The notes: generated from the letters alone by a model not told the origin. A DNA stretch of 64,000 nt from Haberlea rhodopensis (GCA_907163345.1 CAJQUN010000340.1:1-64000), one strand, 5' to 3'. Positions 46,820-58,394 are shown, counted from the stretch's first letter. A program made the numbers and translations.

Positions 46820-47488
46820 TTAAGGATTGATTTCGATTAAACCAAGAATATTTCGAAAGTAGGAAAACTTAGCGTCCGGTAGGGGTTTTGTGAAAATGTC
46901 TGTTGCCTGTTGTTCGGTAGAAATATACTCCAGCCGAATTTCTTTCTTCATAACATGATCTCTGATAAAATGATGACGGATGTCAATGTGTTTAGTGCGA
47001 GTATGAAGAACTGGGTTGTATGTAATAGCTATTGCAGACGTGTTATCACAAAATATGGGTGCCTCCGTGGATTCAATTCCATAATCTCTCAGTTATTGTT
47101 GAATCCAGAGCAGTTGAGCACAGCAGCTTCCAGCAGCAAGGTATTCTGCCTCTGCAGTAGAAGTTGCTATGGATGTCTGCTTCTTGCAACCCCATGATAT
47201 CAATCGATCACCAAGAAATTTACAATATCCACTGGTGCTTTTTCTGTCAATTTTGCATCCAGCGTAGTCAGCATCTGAATATCCAATAAGGTTAAAAGTT
47301 GAGTCTCTTGGATACCATAGACCGACATTCTCAGTGCCTTTCAGATATTGAGGATTCTTTTGACAGCAGTGAAGTGCGACTGCTGGGATTTGTTTGAAAC
47401 CGGGCGCACATACAAACTGCGAACATTATATCTGGTCGACTGGTATTCCTGAATTATCCACATCGGGTTTGGCAGATGAGCTCATTGG
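46820..47488 (-). pseudogene. D RNase H and pol C-terminus
   Basis: On the minus strand this encodes the end of copia pol: LIGYSDADYAGCKIDRKSTS, WGCKKQTSIATSTAEAEYLA, FCDNTSAI and RTKHIDIRHHFIRDHV, closing with TDIFTKPLPDAKFSYF and a TAA at 46820. A TAA replaces one codon before LRDYGIES. Bases 47484-47488 (ATTGG) are the left duplication of G3; pol continues on its other side at 55984. Confidence 0.88.
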
Positions 47489-48623
47489 TGTAAGGACCCC
47501 AAATACTTAACCCTTGATTAGTGTATTAATCATTTTGTGTGGCACATACTTTCCATAAAATCATTCGGGAACTCCGATGGTAATATACCATTGAATGGCA
47601 ATTACAAGTTTTCTTTAACATACCATGTTAAAAGTTTACCATCCTAACAACAAGAGACTCATAGAGTTCGCCCATTACACCACTTTTTACATTGTGGACT
47701 TTTATAAAAATTTGGGCAGAGTCTCCCCATAAATAGAGCTATCCCGAAATAAAAGTACAACACACAACATAATTCCCGGCCAGGGAAACATAATACTCAT
47801 CAGAATACATCAATATCAAGTAAATTCCCAGCCAGGGATAACACCACACATATGGCAACAAAAGTGGGTTTCAACACCCACATACACTAATGACTCTCAT
47901 AACCTTTAGCAATTCTACCTCTAATTGCATGTAACATAGAATGAGAGAGAGAAAGGCTCATGCATTTATATACAACCCATGTACAAGTATAATCGTGCTC
48001 ACATGCGAGCAGCATGAATATGTGTGTAACCATCATGGGTATATATGTACATAAAGGTACTCTATACGATACCGTGCTCCATCAAGCCCTGGTACCACGA
48101 TCCTGGGAGTACATCCAATCAACAGCTCGAGCTCATCTCCAAAGCCATCGATGTACCTGTTCACCTGTCCCAACAGAGACAGCCCCCAACGGGGTGAGCA
48201 TACCAATTCCACAATTTCATAATCATAATGACATAATACATAATTTACGAAAATGTAAATATTGTGGAACATATGTGACACTTCCTGGATGGTATCATCA
48301 TCATCCTAGCGTACCCCTGTAATAACCCTGTTCTCAAAACAGATAAATCATCAAATCTTGAATATGCAGTTAATCATCATATTGGTTAACCCTAACCAGT
48401 TTCGAATTAACAACATTTCATAACATCTTTCTTTATCTAGCAATTATCGTAATTCTAGATATCATATTGGGACTTCCTTAACTTCCGATACTAGTTAATC
48501 ACTTCTCTGATTAACTACGTCTCTGTTCCTATTCATTACCAATAGGGAATAAAATACAGATATCCTAGATATCTAATCAGCACCACATTTTCATTTCTTA
48601 CTTCAAAGTAGCGTCATACTACT

Positions 48624-48677
48624 GGTGTTCGCTCCGTAGCGACCACACCCATCGTTTGCTCGCTTCATAGCGGCACC
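48624..48677 (-). repeat. Paired CGCT...AGCG inverted repeats (G3 3' LTR)
   Basis: In sense GGTGCCGCTATGAAGCGAGC is followed by GGTCGCTACGGAGCGAACACC: two short inverted repeats (CGCT/AGCG) inside outer GGTG/CACC arms. The other G3 LTR has it at 55091-55144 and G5 has a decayed version at 63923-63977. Confidence 0.7.
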
Positions 48678-48789
48678 AAGCATTTCACCATGTGATTCAA
48701 CATAACGTAACCAAGTCACGGTGCCATCATAGTAAAGCATTTCATGTATTTTAAATCATGCATCATACTTGTAAAACATCATTTAAGTT

Positions 48790-48813
48790 ATGCTCGTACG
48801 CTAAACGTACCTT
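48790..48813 (-). promoter_or_regulatory. GGTACGT...GTACGAGCAT element (G3 3' LTR)
   Basis: In sense AAGGTACGTTTAGCGTACGAGCAT-type sequence; the second LTR has it at 55257-55280. It lies some 370 nt downstream of the TATA candidate, so it would be in the transcript. Possible splice donor AAG|GTACGT (inference). Confidence 0.6.
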
Positions 48814-49512
48814 AAATCCTCGAAGTCCGAGCCAAACCTTGCTCGAGTTCCATGCCCCGAGGAATGATGTGCCAATCGAAAATCGGAAGGAAAATCGACC
48901 AAAATCGACAAACCCTAGAATTTGGGGATCGCCGCTCTTCTGTAAAATCCGAACTCAAACCGCGATGAAACTTCGAATTGACGGAGGGGAAAGGTGCGTC
49001 TCGTCGAGACGAAGCCGGTGATAGGTTGCACGCGCCGAACGACGGCCGGACGGCGGCGGCCGCGGCGTTTTCGTGCGTGGGGGAACTGTAGCAGGCGGGT
49101 TTCGGCGGGGAGAGAGAGAAGGAGGGAAGGTGGGGCTGAAATGAAATTTTTAATAAAAATCTCGGGTTCAACTTGTATTTATAGCAAAATACCCCGAAAT
49201 ACTAATAGCCCCACAAATACATCATGATTCATTAAAAATCATCTGTTTTCAAAAATTCTCTCTCTAACTCAAAAACCCCCTACCGGTGCCCACACCAAGC
49301 ACCCGAGATCCCGAGACACATTAAAAACCCAACTTACAGGTTTTCACCGAAATGAGAATACAATCTCAACCTCGAGATCCAACGATCCCAATTACTCAAA
49401 TAGACGAGCCCAGAAGGCCCAACACCGCGATTAAACTCCAAATCGCTACGTAAAACATCTTTAGGGGTTATTAACACTCTGGGATTAACATCTCCAATCC
49501 CAGGTCATCACA

Positions 49513-49523
49513 ATATCCCCCAC
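49513..49523 (-). other. G3 polypurine tract
   Basis: Minus-strand AGTGGGGGATAT right before the 3' LTR, preceded in sense by TTTCGAGGACGAAATTC, as in G1 and G2. Confidence 0.85.
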
Positions 49524-50790
49524 TAAAAGAATTTCGTCCTCGAAATTAGTACCGGTGTATCACATAACACCCAGGCTACACAACAACATGAAGCCATAAC
49601 CTCGATTCTTGACCATATCAGAATCGTCTTAATAAACGCGAGGATACTTACCTCACATCAACTCTGAAACAGAGCGACTTACCCAAAACCAATATATCAC
49701 CCAAGAGGCAAACGTACCTCGATGCGGGTCATCCCAAAAGTCAGTCCCTCATGACTGCAAAACAACCGATACTTACGACTGTAGATCGGACAATCATCCT
49801 TCGTTCTAATACAACCAGTAAGGACGCATCCTGAATGACACCTCAACCGTGGGGACGTTGACCTCGTGTCAACCCTGAAGTGGAATAGACTTCCAAATCC
49901 ATCATAACGTCAAAAAGCGTCAGCGCAACCCACGCTAACAATCCAAAAGCAGTTAGTCAACTGAAACTGCGAGGATCCGAATCGCTCCCGATTCCATCGT
50001 AGATATCATTCAATGACATCTCCTATCATGACTCACGATGTCTAACATACATCGTTACGAGGGAAACACTAGTATTCCACGGTGTACACACACCAAACCT
50101 GGTTTCCACTCTCAAACCTCCTCTGTCGAAGGAGCAGTCGCATCATTGCAACTCAAATTGGGCAACTCACGGCCACAGATTCACACAAAAGATATCTCAT
50201 AAGATGTCCACCTCTGGATATCCCAAGAACCACATCCTGGTCATAAACAAACAATCGAGACTCCTCAGAGTTTCAAACTTGAAAGGACATGCAATAAACC
50301 CATTGCATCCCAAATACATGGATTCCCAGATCGAATCAACGACGACTTGATGACTCTCTTGTTGGTACTCCAACATCATGAGCTGTCACAGACAAGTCTC
50401 ACCAAGATTAAACATAACGTATACACGTTTCAGTGAGGCATGCACAACCTCAACCTCGATGACATGGTGACTACTAGAGTCCACCACAATCCACATCGTA
50501 TCACCTTACGATTTGCCACACTTGGTTCCTACGAGCAGTATAACGGCTCTAACAAGCCCCTCTTGGTGCTGCACACACACGACAGACAAACTAGTCGCTG
50601 CCTCTCTAGGTTCACCTCAAACCTACCAATAAGATGGACGTTTCCGCACGGCATACCATACTGTGGGAAGAAAATCAATAGAGTAGTGGGTCTTTACCCA
50701 ACATTCCTCTAATGCCTATACACCATGGACACTCCAATGTCCCTGTTTCATAGCCATGCATATAGTCATTAATTCTTGACATGAATGATT
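49524..50790 (-). other. G3 internal unique region, non-coding
   Basis: About 1.27 kb without a long frame on either strand and without any recognisable gag or pol motif. Base composition is even, unlike the repeats beside it. It may be captured or scrambled sequence; I do not recognise its source. Confidence 0.7.
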
Positions 50791-50792
50791 AA

Positions 50793-51251
50793 AATCATCA
50801 TCTTATAATTATCACCATCTTATAACATCTTCATCATATGAGTATCATCATTTCATAAATATCATCATCTTATAACATCATCATCACATAAGCATCGTCA
50901 TCTTATAGCATCATCATCTTATACATCATCATCTTATAAGCATCGTCATCTTATAGCATCATCATCTTATAGCATCATCATCTTATACATCATCATCATA
51001 TAAGCATCATCATCTTATACATCATCTTATACATCATCATCTTATACATCATCATCATCTAAGCATCATCATCTTATACATCATCATCTTATACATCATC
51101 ATCATATAACATCATCATCTTATAAGCATCGTCATCTTATACATCATCATCATATAAGCATCATCATCTTATAGCATCATCATCTTATACATCATCATCT
51201 TATACATCATCATCATATAAGCATCATCATCTTATACATCATCATCTTATA
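50793..51251. repeat. ATCATCATCTTATA tandem tract (G3)
   Basis: About 460 bp of imperfect repeats of CATCATCATCTTATA and CATCATCATATAAG, unit 15-16 bp, with switching between TTATA, CATATAA and TTATAAG endings. The same style of tract flanks the inverted-repeat array in G1. Confidence 0.9.
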
Positions 51252-51385
51252 GCTATAACAGTAAATGTACGAAATCATAGCTGAGTAAGCTTGCTGGTTA
51301 TTCATTAACTTCTTTTCATTTTCCCTGGTTCATATTCATGCACATGGGCATCTTACCCTGTGGCATCTTACCACATAATAACATC

Positions 51386-53277
51386 GTATGGCCTCTTACC
51401 ATATGGGCATCTTACCCCGTGGCGTCTTACCACGCATAATAACATTGTATGGCCTCTTACCATATGGGCATCTTACCCCGTGGCGTCTTACCACACATAA
51501 TAACATTGTATGGCCTCTTACCATATGGGCATCTTACCCCGTGGCGTCTTACCACATAATAATATCGTATGGTCTCTTACCATATGGGCATCTTACCCTG
51601 TGGCGTCTTACCACATAATAACATCGTATGGTCTCTTACCATATGGGCATCTTACCCTGTGGCGTCTTACCACATAATAACATCGTATGGTCTCTTACCA
51701 TATGGGCATCTTACACTGTGGCGTCTTACCACATAATAACATCGTATGGTCTCTTACCATATGGGCATCTTACCCTGTGGCGTCTTACCACATAATAACA
51801 TCGTATGGTCTCTCACCATATGGACATCTTACCCTGTGGCGTCTTACCACATAATAACATCGTATGGTCTCTTACCATATGGGCATCTTACCATGTGGCG
51901 TCTTACCACATAATAACATCGTATGGTCTCTTACCATATGGGCATCTTACCCTGTGGCGTCTTACCACATAATAACATCGTATGGTCTCTTACCATATGG
52001 GCATCTTACCCTGTGGCGTCTTACCACATAATAACATCGTATGGTCTCTTACCATATGGGCATCTTACCCTGTGGCGTCTTACCACATAATAACATCGTA
52101 TGGTCTCTTATCATATGGGCATCTTACCCTGTGGCGTCTTACCACATAATAACATCGTATGGTCTCTTACCATATGGGCATCTTACCCTGTGGCGTCTTA
52201 CCACATAATAACATTGTATGGTCTCTTACCATATGGGCATCTTACCCTGTGGCGTCTTACCACATAATAACATTGTATGGTCTCTTACCATATGGGCATC
52301 TTACCCTGTGGCGTCTTACCGCATAATAACATCGTATGGTCTCTTACCATATGGGCATCTTACCCTGTGGCGTCTTACCACATAATAACATTGTATGGTC
52401 TCTTACCATATGGGCATCTTACCCTGTGGCGTCTTACCACATAATAACATCGTATGGTCTCTTACCATATGGGCATCTTACCCTGTGGCGTCTTACCACA
52501 TAATAACATCGTATGGTCTCTTACCATATGGGCATCTTACCCTGTGGCGTCTTACCACATAATAACATTGTATGGTCTCTTACCATATGGGCATCTTACC
52601 CTGTGGCGTCTTACCACATAATAACATTGTATGGTCTCTTACCATATGGGCATCTTACCCTGTGGCGTCTTACCGCATAATAACATCGTATGGTCTCTTA
52701 CCATATGGGCATCTTACCCTGTGGCGTCTTACCACATAATAACATTGTATGGTCTCTTACCATATGGGCATCTTACCCTGTGGCGTCTTACCACATAATA
52801 ACATCGTATGGTCTCTTACCATATGGGCATCTTACCCTGTGGCGTCTTACCACATAATAACATCGTATGGTCTCTTACCATATGGGCATCTTACCCTGTG
52901 GCGTCTTACCACATAATAACATTGTATGGTCTCTTACCATATGGGCATCTTACCCTGTGGCGTCTTACCACATAATAACATTGTATGGTCTCTTACCATA
53001 TGGGCATCTTACCCTGTGGCGTCTTACCACATAATAACATCGTATGGTCTCTTACCATATGGGCATCTTACCCTGTGGCGTCTTACCACATAATAACATT
53101 GTATGGTCTCTTACCATATGGGCATCTTACCCTGTGGCGTCTTACCACATAATAACATTGTATGGTCTCTTACCATATGGGCATCTTACCCTGTGGCGTC
53201 TTACCACATAATAACATCGTATGGTCTCTTACCATATGGGCATCTTACCCCGTTATATGGCATCTTACCATAATATA
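51386..53277. repeat. 59-bp minisatellite, 32 units (G3)
   Basis: Starting points of GTATGG fall at 51386, 51447, 51508, 51567 and then every 59 bp to 53219, giving 32 units (the first two are 61 bp). Each unit contains three inverted repeats, ATGG/CCAT, GGG/CCC and GTGG/CCAC, around TCTCTTA, CATCTTA and CGTCTTA, then CATAATAACATCGT. A C/T variant (ACATCG or ACATTG) and a rare TACCGCAT variant show a six-unit, 354-bp higher-order repeat: GCAT occurs at 52321 and 52675. Confidence 0.97.
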
Positions 53278-53512
53278 ATCATCGTGTGGCATCTTACCAC
53301 ATGGGCATCTTACCCAATCATATGGCGTCTTACCATATCATAAACACTGTGTGGCATCTTACCACAGGGGCATCTTACCCAATCATATGGCGTCTTGCCA
53401 TATCATAAACATTGTGTGGCATCTTACCACAGGGGCATCTTACCCACTCTCATATACGTCATCATAAACATCATCATGATCATCATCATCGTAAACATCA
53501 TCATATATACTC
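53278..53512. repeat. Degenerate inverted-repeat units and short ATCATC tract (G3)
   Basis: Right flank of the minisatellite: GTGGCATCTTACCAC, TGGGCATCTTACCCA and ATATGGCGTCTTACCATAT units in the less regular arrangement of G1's LTR, followed by ATCATC repeats. This looks like the ancestral form from which the 59-bp array expanded. Confidence 0.85.
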
Positions 53513-53557
53513 ATGCAATCAATGCAAGGTCATAGTTTAGGAATATGTTACCGTTTG

Positions 53558-53583
53558 ATGCTCGTACGTTTCTTACGTACCTT
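53558..53583 (-). promoter_or_regulatory. GGTACGT...CGTACGAGCAT element (G3 leader)
   Basis: In sense AAGGTACGTAAG, spacer, CGTACGAGCAT, nearly identical to G1's LTR element, but located in the leader rather than the LTR. G3 thus carries this element three times. Confidence 0.6.
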
Positions 53584-53946
53584 CCTTGCTTGAGCATTAC
53601 ATGAACAAACGCATTAGTATATTCAATTAATAATTGAGACCATACCGAAGTATTCCACTGTCGGTTGTCTACCCAGTCTGTCCATACATCATATCTTTCT
53701 TTTCCCTGATTTTCTTCCAAAATCAGGTTCCTTGGCACGTAGCATATAGAGTGTTAGACATCGCTATTAATGCCATCCTATCGTGTTCCACACGATTCCT
53801 GCAACCACAATGGTTAGCAATACCACTTCTCATATCATAAAAACACATAAACAATTAGTCATGTCGTATAACATTAATGCCATCATGCATAAATATGTGC
53901 TATCAATAGCTTCCTAGGCCCTCAACAGCCCCAATGAGCAACCACT
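53584..53946 (-). other. G3 leader, unique part
   Basis: About 360 bp between the GGTACGT element and the primer site. AT-rich, no convincing ORF, no recognised motif. Confidence 0.6.
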
Positions 53947-53962
53947 GCTCTGATACCACTAA
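53947..53962 (-). other. G3 primer-binding site (tRNA-iMet)
   Basis: Minus-strand TTAG spacer then TGGTATCAGAGCAGTGGT, the same as G1 over all of this stretch. Confidence 0.92.
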
Positions 53963-55978
53963 TGTAAGGACCCCAAATACTTAACCCTTGATTAGTGTAT
54001 TAATCATTTTGTGTGGCACATACTTTCCATAAAATCATTCGGGAACTCCGATGGTAATATACCATTGAATGGCAATTACAAGTTTTCTTTAACATACCAT
54101 GTTAAAAGTTTACCATCCTAACAACAAGAGACTCATAGAGTTCGCCCATTACACCACTTTTTACATTGTGGACTTTTATAAAAATTTGGGCAGAGTCTCC
54201 CCATAAATAGAGCTATCCCGAAATAAAAGTACAACACACAACATAATTCCCGGCAGGGAAACATAATACTCATCAGAATACATCAATATCAAGTAAATTC
54301 CCAGCCAGGGATAACACCACACATATGGCAACAAAAGTGGGTTTCAACACCCACATACACTAATGACTCTCATAACCTTTAGCAATTCTACCTCTAATTG
54401 CATGTAACATAGAATGAGAGAGAGAAAGGCTCATGCCTTTATATACAACCCATGTACAAGTATAATCGTGCTCACATGCGAGCAGCATGAATATGTGTGT
54501 AACCATCATGGGTATATATGTACATAAAGGTACTCTATACGATACCGTGCTCCATCAAGCCCTGGTACCACGATCCTGGGAGTACATCCAATCAACAGCT
54601 CGAGCTCATCTCCAAAGCCATCGATGTACCTGTTCACCTGTCCCAACAGAGACAGCCCCCAACGGGGTGAGCATACCAATTCCACAATTTCATAATCATA
54701 ATGACATAATACATAATTTACGAAAATATTGTGGAACATATGTGACACTTCCTGGATGGTATCATCCTCATCCTAGCGTACCCCTGTAATAACCCTGTTC
54801 TCAAAACAGATAAATCATCAAATCTTGAATATGCAGTTAATCATCATATTGGTTAACCCTAACCAGTTTCGAATTAACAACATTTCATAACATCTTTCTT
54901 TATCTAGCAATTATCGTAATTCTAGATATCATATTGGGACTTCCTTAACTTCCGATACTAGTTAATCACTTCTCTGATTAACTACGTCTCTGTTCCTATT
55001 CATTACCAATAGGGAATAAAATACAGATATCCTAGATATCTAATCAGCACCATATTTTCATTTCTTACTTCAAAGTAGCGTCATACTACTGGTGTTCGCT
55101 CCGTAGCGACCACACCCATCGTTTGCTCGCTTCATAGCGGCACCAAGCATTTCACCATGTGATTCAACATAACGTAACCAAGTCACGGTGCCATCATAGT
55201 AAAGCATTTCATGTATTTTAAATCATGCATCATACTTGTAAAACATCATTTAAGTTATGCTCGTACGCTAAACGTACCTTAAATCCTCGAAGTCCGAGCC
55301 AAACCTTGCTCGAGTTCCATGCCCCGAGGAATGATGTGCCAATCGAAAATCGGAAGGAAAATCGACCAAAATCGACAAACCCTAGAATTTGGGGATCGCC
55401 GCTCTTCTGTAAAATCCGAACTCAAACCGCGATGAAACTTCGAATTGACGGAGGGGAAAGGTGCGTCTCGTCGAGACGAAGCCGGTGATAGGTTGCACGC
55501 GCCGAACGGCGGCCGGACGGCGGCGGCCGCGGCGTTTTCGTGCGCGGGGGAACTGTAGCAGGCGGGTTTCGGCGGGGAGAGAGAGAAGGAGGGAAGGTGG
55601 GGCTGAAATGAAATTTTTAATAAAATCTCGGGTTCAACTTGTATTTATAGCAAAATACCCCGAAATACTAATAGCCCCACAAATACATCATGATTCATTA
55701 AAAATCATCTGTTTTCAAAAATTCTCTCTCTAACTCAAAAACCCCCTACCGGTGCCCACACCAAGCACCCGAGATCCCGAGACGCATTAAAAACCCAACT
55801 TACAGGTTTTCACCGAAATGAGAATACAATCTCAACCTCGAGATCCAACGATCCCAATTACTCAAATAGACGAGCCCAGAAGGCCCAACACCGCGATTAA
55901 ACTCCAAATCGCTACGTAAAACATCTTTAGGGGTTATTAACACTCTGGGATTAACATCTCCAATCCCAGGTCATCACA
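53963..55978 (-). repeat. G3 5' LTR
   Basis: 2016 bp. Differences from 47489-49512 include a six-base deletion near 54722, a missing C in CCCGGCCAGGG, and isolated substitutions. Duplication ATTGG follows (55979-55983). Confidence 0.95.
55641..55651 (-). promoter_or_regulatory. Candidate TATA box in G3 5' LTR
   Basis: Sense GCTATAAATACAAG, about 330 nt into the LTR. It is followed by a CTTCTCTCTCTCC-rich 5' transcript-like stretch and, further on, AAG|GTACGT. A good plant core promoter match. Confidence 0.6.
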
Positions 55979-55983
55979 ATTGG

Positions 55984-56560
55984 TGTAGCGGCAGCTGAGC
56001 TGGTACTCATTCCATATTTCTTCAGCAGTTCTTTAGTATATTTGGACTGATTTATCAGAATTCCTTCACTGGATTGCTTGACTTGCAATCCTAAGAAAAA
56101 TTATAATTCTCCCATCATGCTCATCTCAAATTGATCCTGCATAATTTTAGAAAATCTTTCGCACAATTTTGAGTTAGTACTGCCGAAAATAATATCATCA
56201 ACATAAATTTGGACTAGCAGAGTATGATCTCCCTTTGTGAATTTGAAAAGGGTCTTGTCCACCGTGCCAATGGTAAAGTTGTGCTCAGTCAAATATTTTG
56301 ATAGAGTTTCATACCATGCACGGGGAGCTTGCTTCGGACCATACAAGGCTTTATTGAGACGAAAAACATAAGAAGGCTGCTGATGGCTTTCAAATCCAGG
56401 AGGTTGTTCAACGTAAACTTCTTCCTGGAGTTTGCAGTTAAGAAATGCACTCTTAACATCCATCTGATAGACTTTAAAGTCTTTAAAAGCAGCAAATGCA
56501 AGAAATATGCGAATTGTTTATTCTTAAATACCCATTTGGTGCATATTATAGTGTGATGTT
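55984..56560 (-). pseudogene. D reverse transcriptase, C-terminal part
   Basis: Minus-strand frame 56101-56463 encodes MDVKSAFLNCKLQEEVYVEQ, LNKALYGPKQAPRAWYE and the active site QIYVDDIIFGSTN, followed by EMSMMGEL. A stop (TAA) follows, then the frame is lost up to the G3 insertion. At about 56520 the sequence jumps from TKWVFKNK to the IRIFLAFAA-like segment, so roughly 40 codons of the fingers domain have been deleted. Confidence 0.87.
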
Positions 56561-58394
56561 GTGATCGTGGTACTAAATACCATACTTTGTTTCGCTCAAA
56601 CTGATTTAGTTCTTCTTGCATCGCTTCTACCCAGCTTGGGTCTAACATAGCATCATCAATCTTCTTAGGTTCTAAGTGAGATATGAATGCAGCATGAAGG
56701 AATTCATTAATCATTTGTCCTCTGGTGCGTAGAGGAGCAACTGGGTTACCTATGACATGCTCGGGAGGATGATCCTTCATCCACTGGAGCAGAGGTCCAA
56801 GAGGGTTGAGTTCTTCATTTGACTGGATATGAGTGGGCAATTCAGAAGTTCTGATTGTCGCATCTTTTTCATTTGTTCCCTCTACTGCAGCAGGAGTATG
56901 TGCAATAGTGTCATTGTCAGCTGGATGCGGTGCTTGTTGACCAGCAGACTCCTCTGTTTGAGCTTCAGGAACTTCTGGTTCTAAGGAGCAGTCAGTCCTG
57001 CTTCTGTAATTTATCTCATCATCAACATTTTCATCAATGTAAGTGCTTTCCAGTCGATTGCTCAAGTTGTTGATTTGCATATTAGATACTGTATAGTCAG
57101 TAGGTTCATCAAATTTTATATGCACTGATTCTTCTACAGTAAGAGTTCTATTATTGAATACTCTGAAGGCTTTACTAACTTTAGAATAACCAAGAAATAT
57201 TCCAGCATCAGATTTGGCATCAAAAAGCGGTGAGATGAGTCTTTCCATTGTTGTGAATAAAACATTTGCAACCAAACACATAGAAATAGGAAATATTTGG
57301 CTTACTGCCATTCCAGATCTCATAAGGGTTTTGTTTGATCGCTTATTAATCATTGATCTGTTCTGCGTATAACAAGCTGTGTTGACAGCTTCTGCCCAAA
57401 ATCTCTGCGATATTTCTGATTCCGCGAGCATAGTTTGCGCAGCTTCTTTCAAAGTACGGTTCCTACGCTCAGCAACTCCGTTTTGTTGAGGAGTTCTAGC
57501 AGCAGAGTATTCGTGTTTAATACCAAGGTCATCTAGATATGATTCGGGTGACTGATTGGTAAACTCAGTACCTTTATCACTGCGAATTCTATCTATCCCA
57601 AACGATTTCTCATTTTGGAGTCTTTTCAGTAGTTTGATCAGCTTTGGAGTAGCCTGATCTTTGCCACTTAGGAACAGGACCCACGTAAAACGAGTGTAAT
57701 TGTCTATTAACACTAGGGTATACTTCATTCCCCCAAGACTTGTTACTGGTATAGGACCAAACAGATCCATATGCAGCAACTCTATGCACTGAGAAGAAGA
57801 TTTACTCCCTTTGTTCTTAAAGGAGGATCTGATTTGCTTACCAAGTTGGCTTGCTGCACAGATCTTGTCTTTTGAGAACTCAAATTGGGGCAGTCCAATG
57901 ACTAGATCAAGTTTATGCAGACTGGCAATAGTTTTAAAATTTAAGTGACTCAATCGTTTGTGCCAAAGCCAATTTTTGGAAGAATTCAGGGCAGCAAAGC
58001 AAGTAGAGGAGGTAGGCTGATTAAGATTCCAATCAATTTTATATGTGTTATCATGCCTTCTTCCTACAAGTAATATACTATCATCAGTAGATTTGATTGT
58101 GCATGAGTGCTGGTTGAACTCTACAGAATGACCATTGTCACAGAGTTGACTTATGCTAATCAAGTTATAGCATAGATTTTCAACCAACAGAATATCTTTA
58201 ATAATAATGTTACCGTAGATAATCTTACCCTTACCCACAGTTCTACCTTTTGCGTTGTCTCCAAAAGTTATTCTGGGTCCGGTGGAGTCCACCAGTTCAG
58301 ACAATAAGCTAAGATTTCTTGTCATATGTCTAGAGCATCCGCTATCCAAAAACCACTCTGAGCTCCGAACTTGATGCATTCTAGATTTCTGCAA
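56520..58394 (-). pseudogene. D protease, integrase and start of reverse transcriptase
   Basis: A 625-codon open stretch on the minus strand. Protease WFLDSGCSRHMTRN lies near the start, followed by the gag-pre-integrase segment NLISISQLCDNGHSVEF, an integrase zinc site (LWHKRLSHLNF; the expected CxxC is CAAS, second Cys lost), core with LIDNYTRFTW, IRSDKGTEF and QQNGVAERRNRTLKEAA, a long acidic linker, then WVEAMQEELNQFERNKVW and TKWVFKNK. The integrase DDE residues are present. The frame reads on past the deletion at 56520 as nonsense. Confidence 0.9.

Larger units (their letters stand above)
47489..49512 (-). repeat. G3 3' LTR
   Basis: TGTAAGGACCCC to CCAGGTCATCACA, 2024 bp. It carries the C/G inverted repeat (48183-48195), the GCGAGC paired-hairpin module (48624-48677), the GGTACGT...CGTACGAGCAT element (48790-48813), and in sense a TATA-like CTATAAATAC near 49185. 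It has six extra bases near 48255 relative to the other copy. Confidence 0.95.
47489..55978 (-). mobile_element. G3: non-autonomous gypsy-type LTR element with a giant repeat array
   Basis: 8.5 kb, minus orientation, with LTRs 47489-49512 and 53963-55978, tRNA-iMet primer site, polypurine tract and 5-bp duplication ATTGG inside D. I count about ten differences between the LTRs, so it is one of the youngest insertions here. The 4.45 kb internal region encodes no retrotransposon protein; nearly half is tandem repeat. Polypurine neighbourhood, primer site and LTR motifs tie it to the G1/G2/G4 chromovirus group, which may supply proteins. Confidence 0.95.

Noticed and set aside
47489..47520. Considered whether the G3 internal region held a captured host gene
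   Set aside because: No long frame, splice-like structure or recognisable motif in 49524-50790.
48014..48322. About 100-codon frame repeated at 54487-54789
   Set aside because: Copies are simply the two G3 LTRs; frame is short, antisense to the element and differs by indels.
51386..53277. Possible CRISPR array
   Set aside because: The repeats are contiguous 59-bp units without unique spacers, in a plant LTR element; no cas-like genes.
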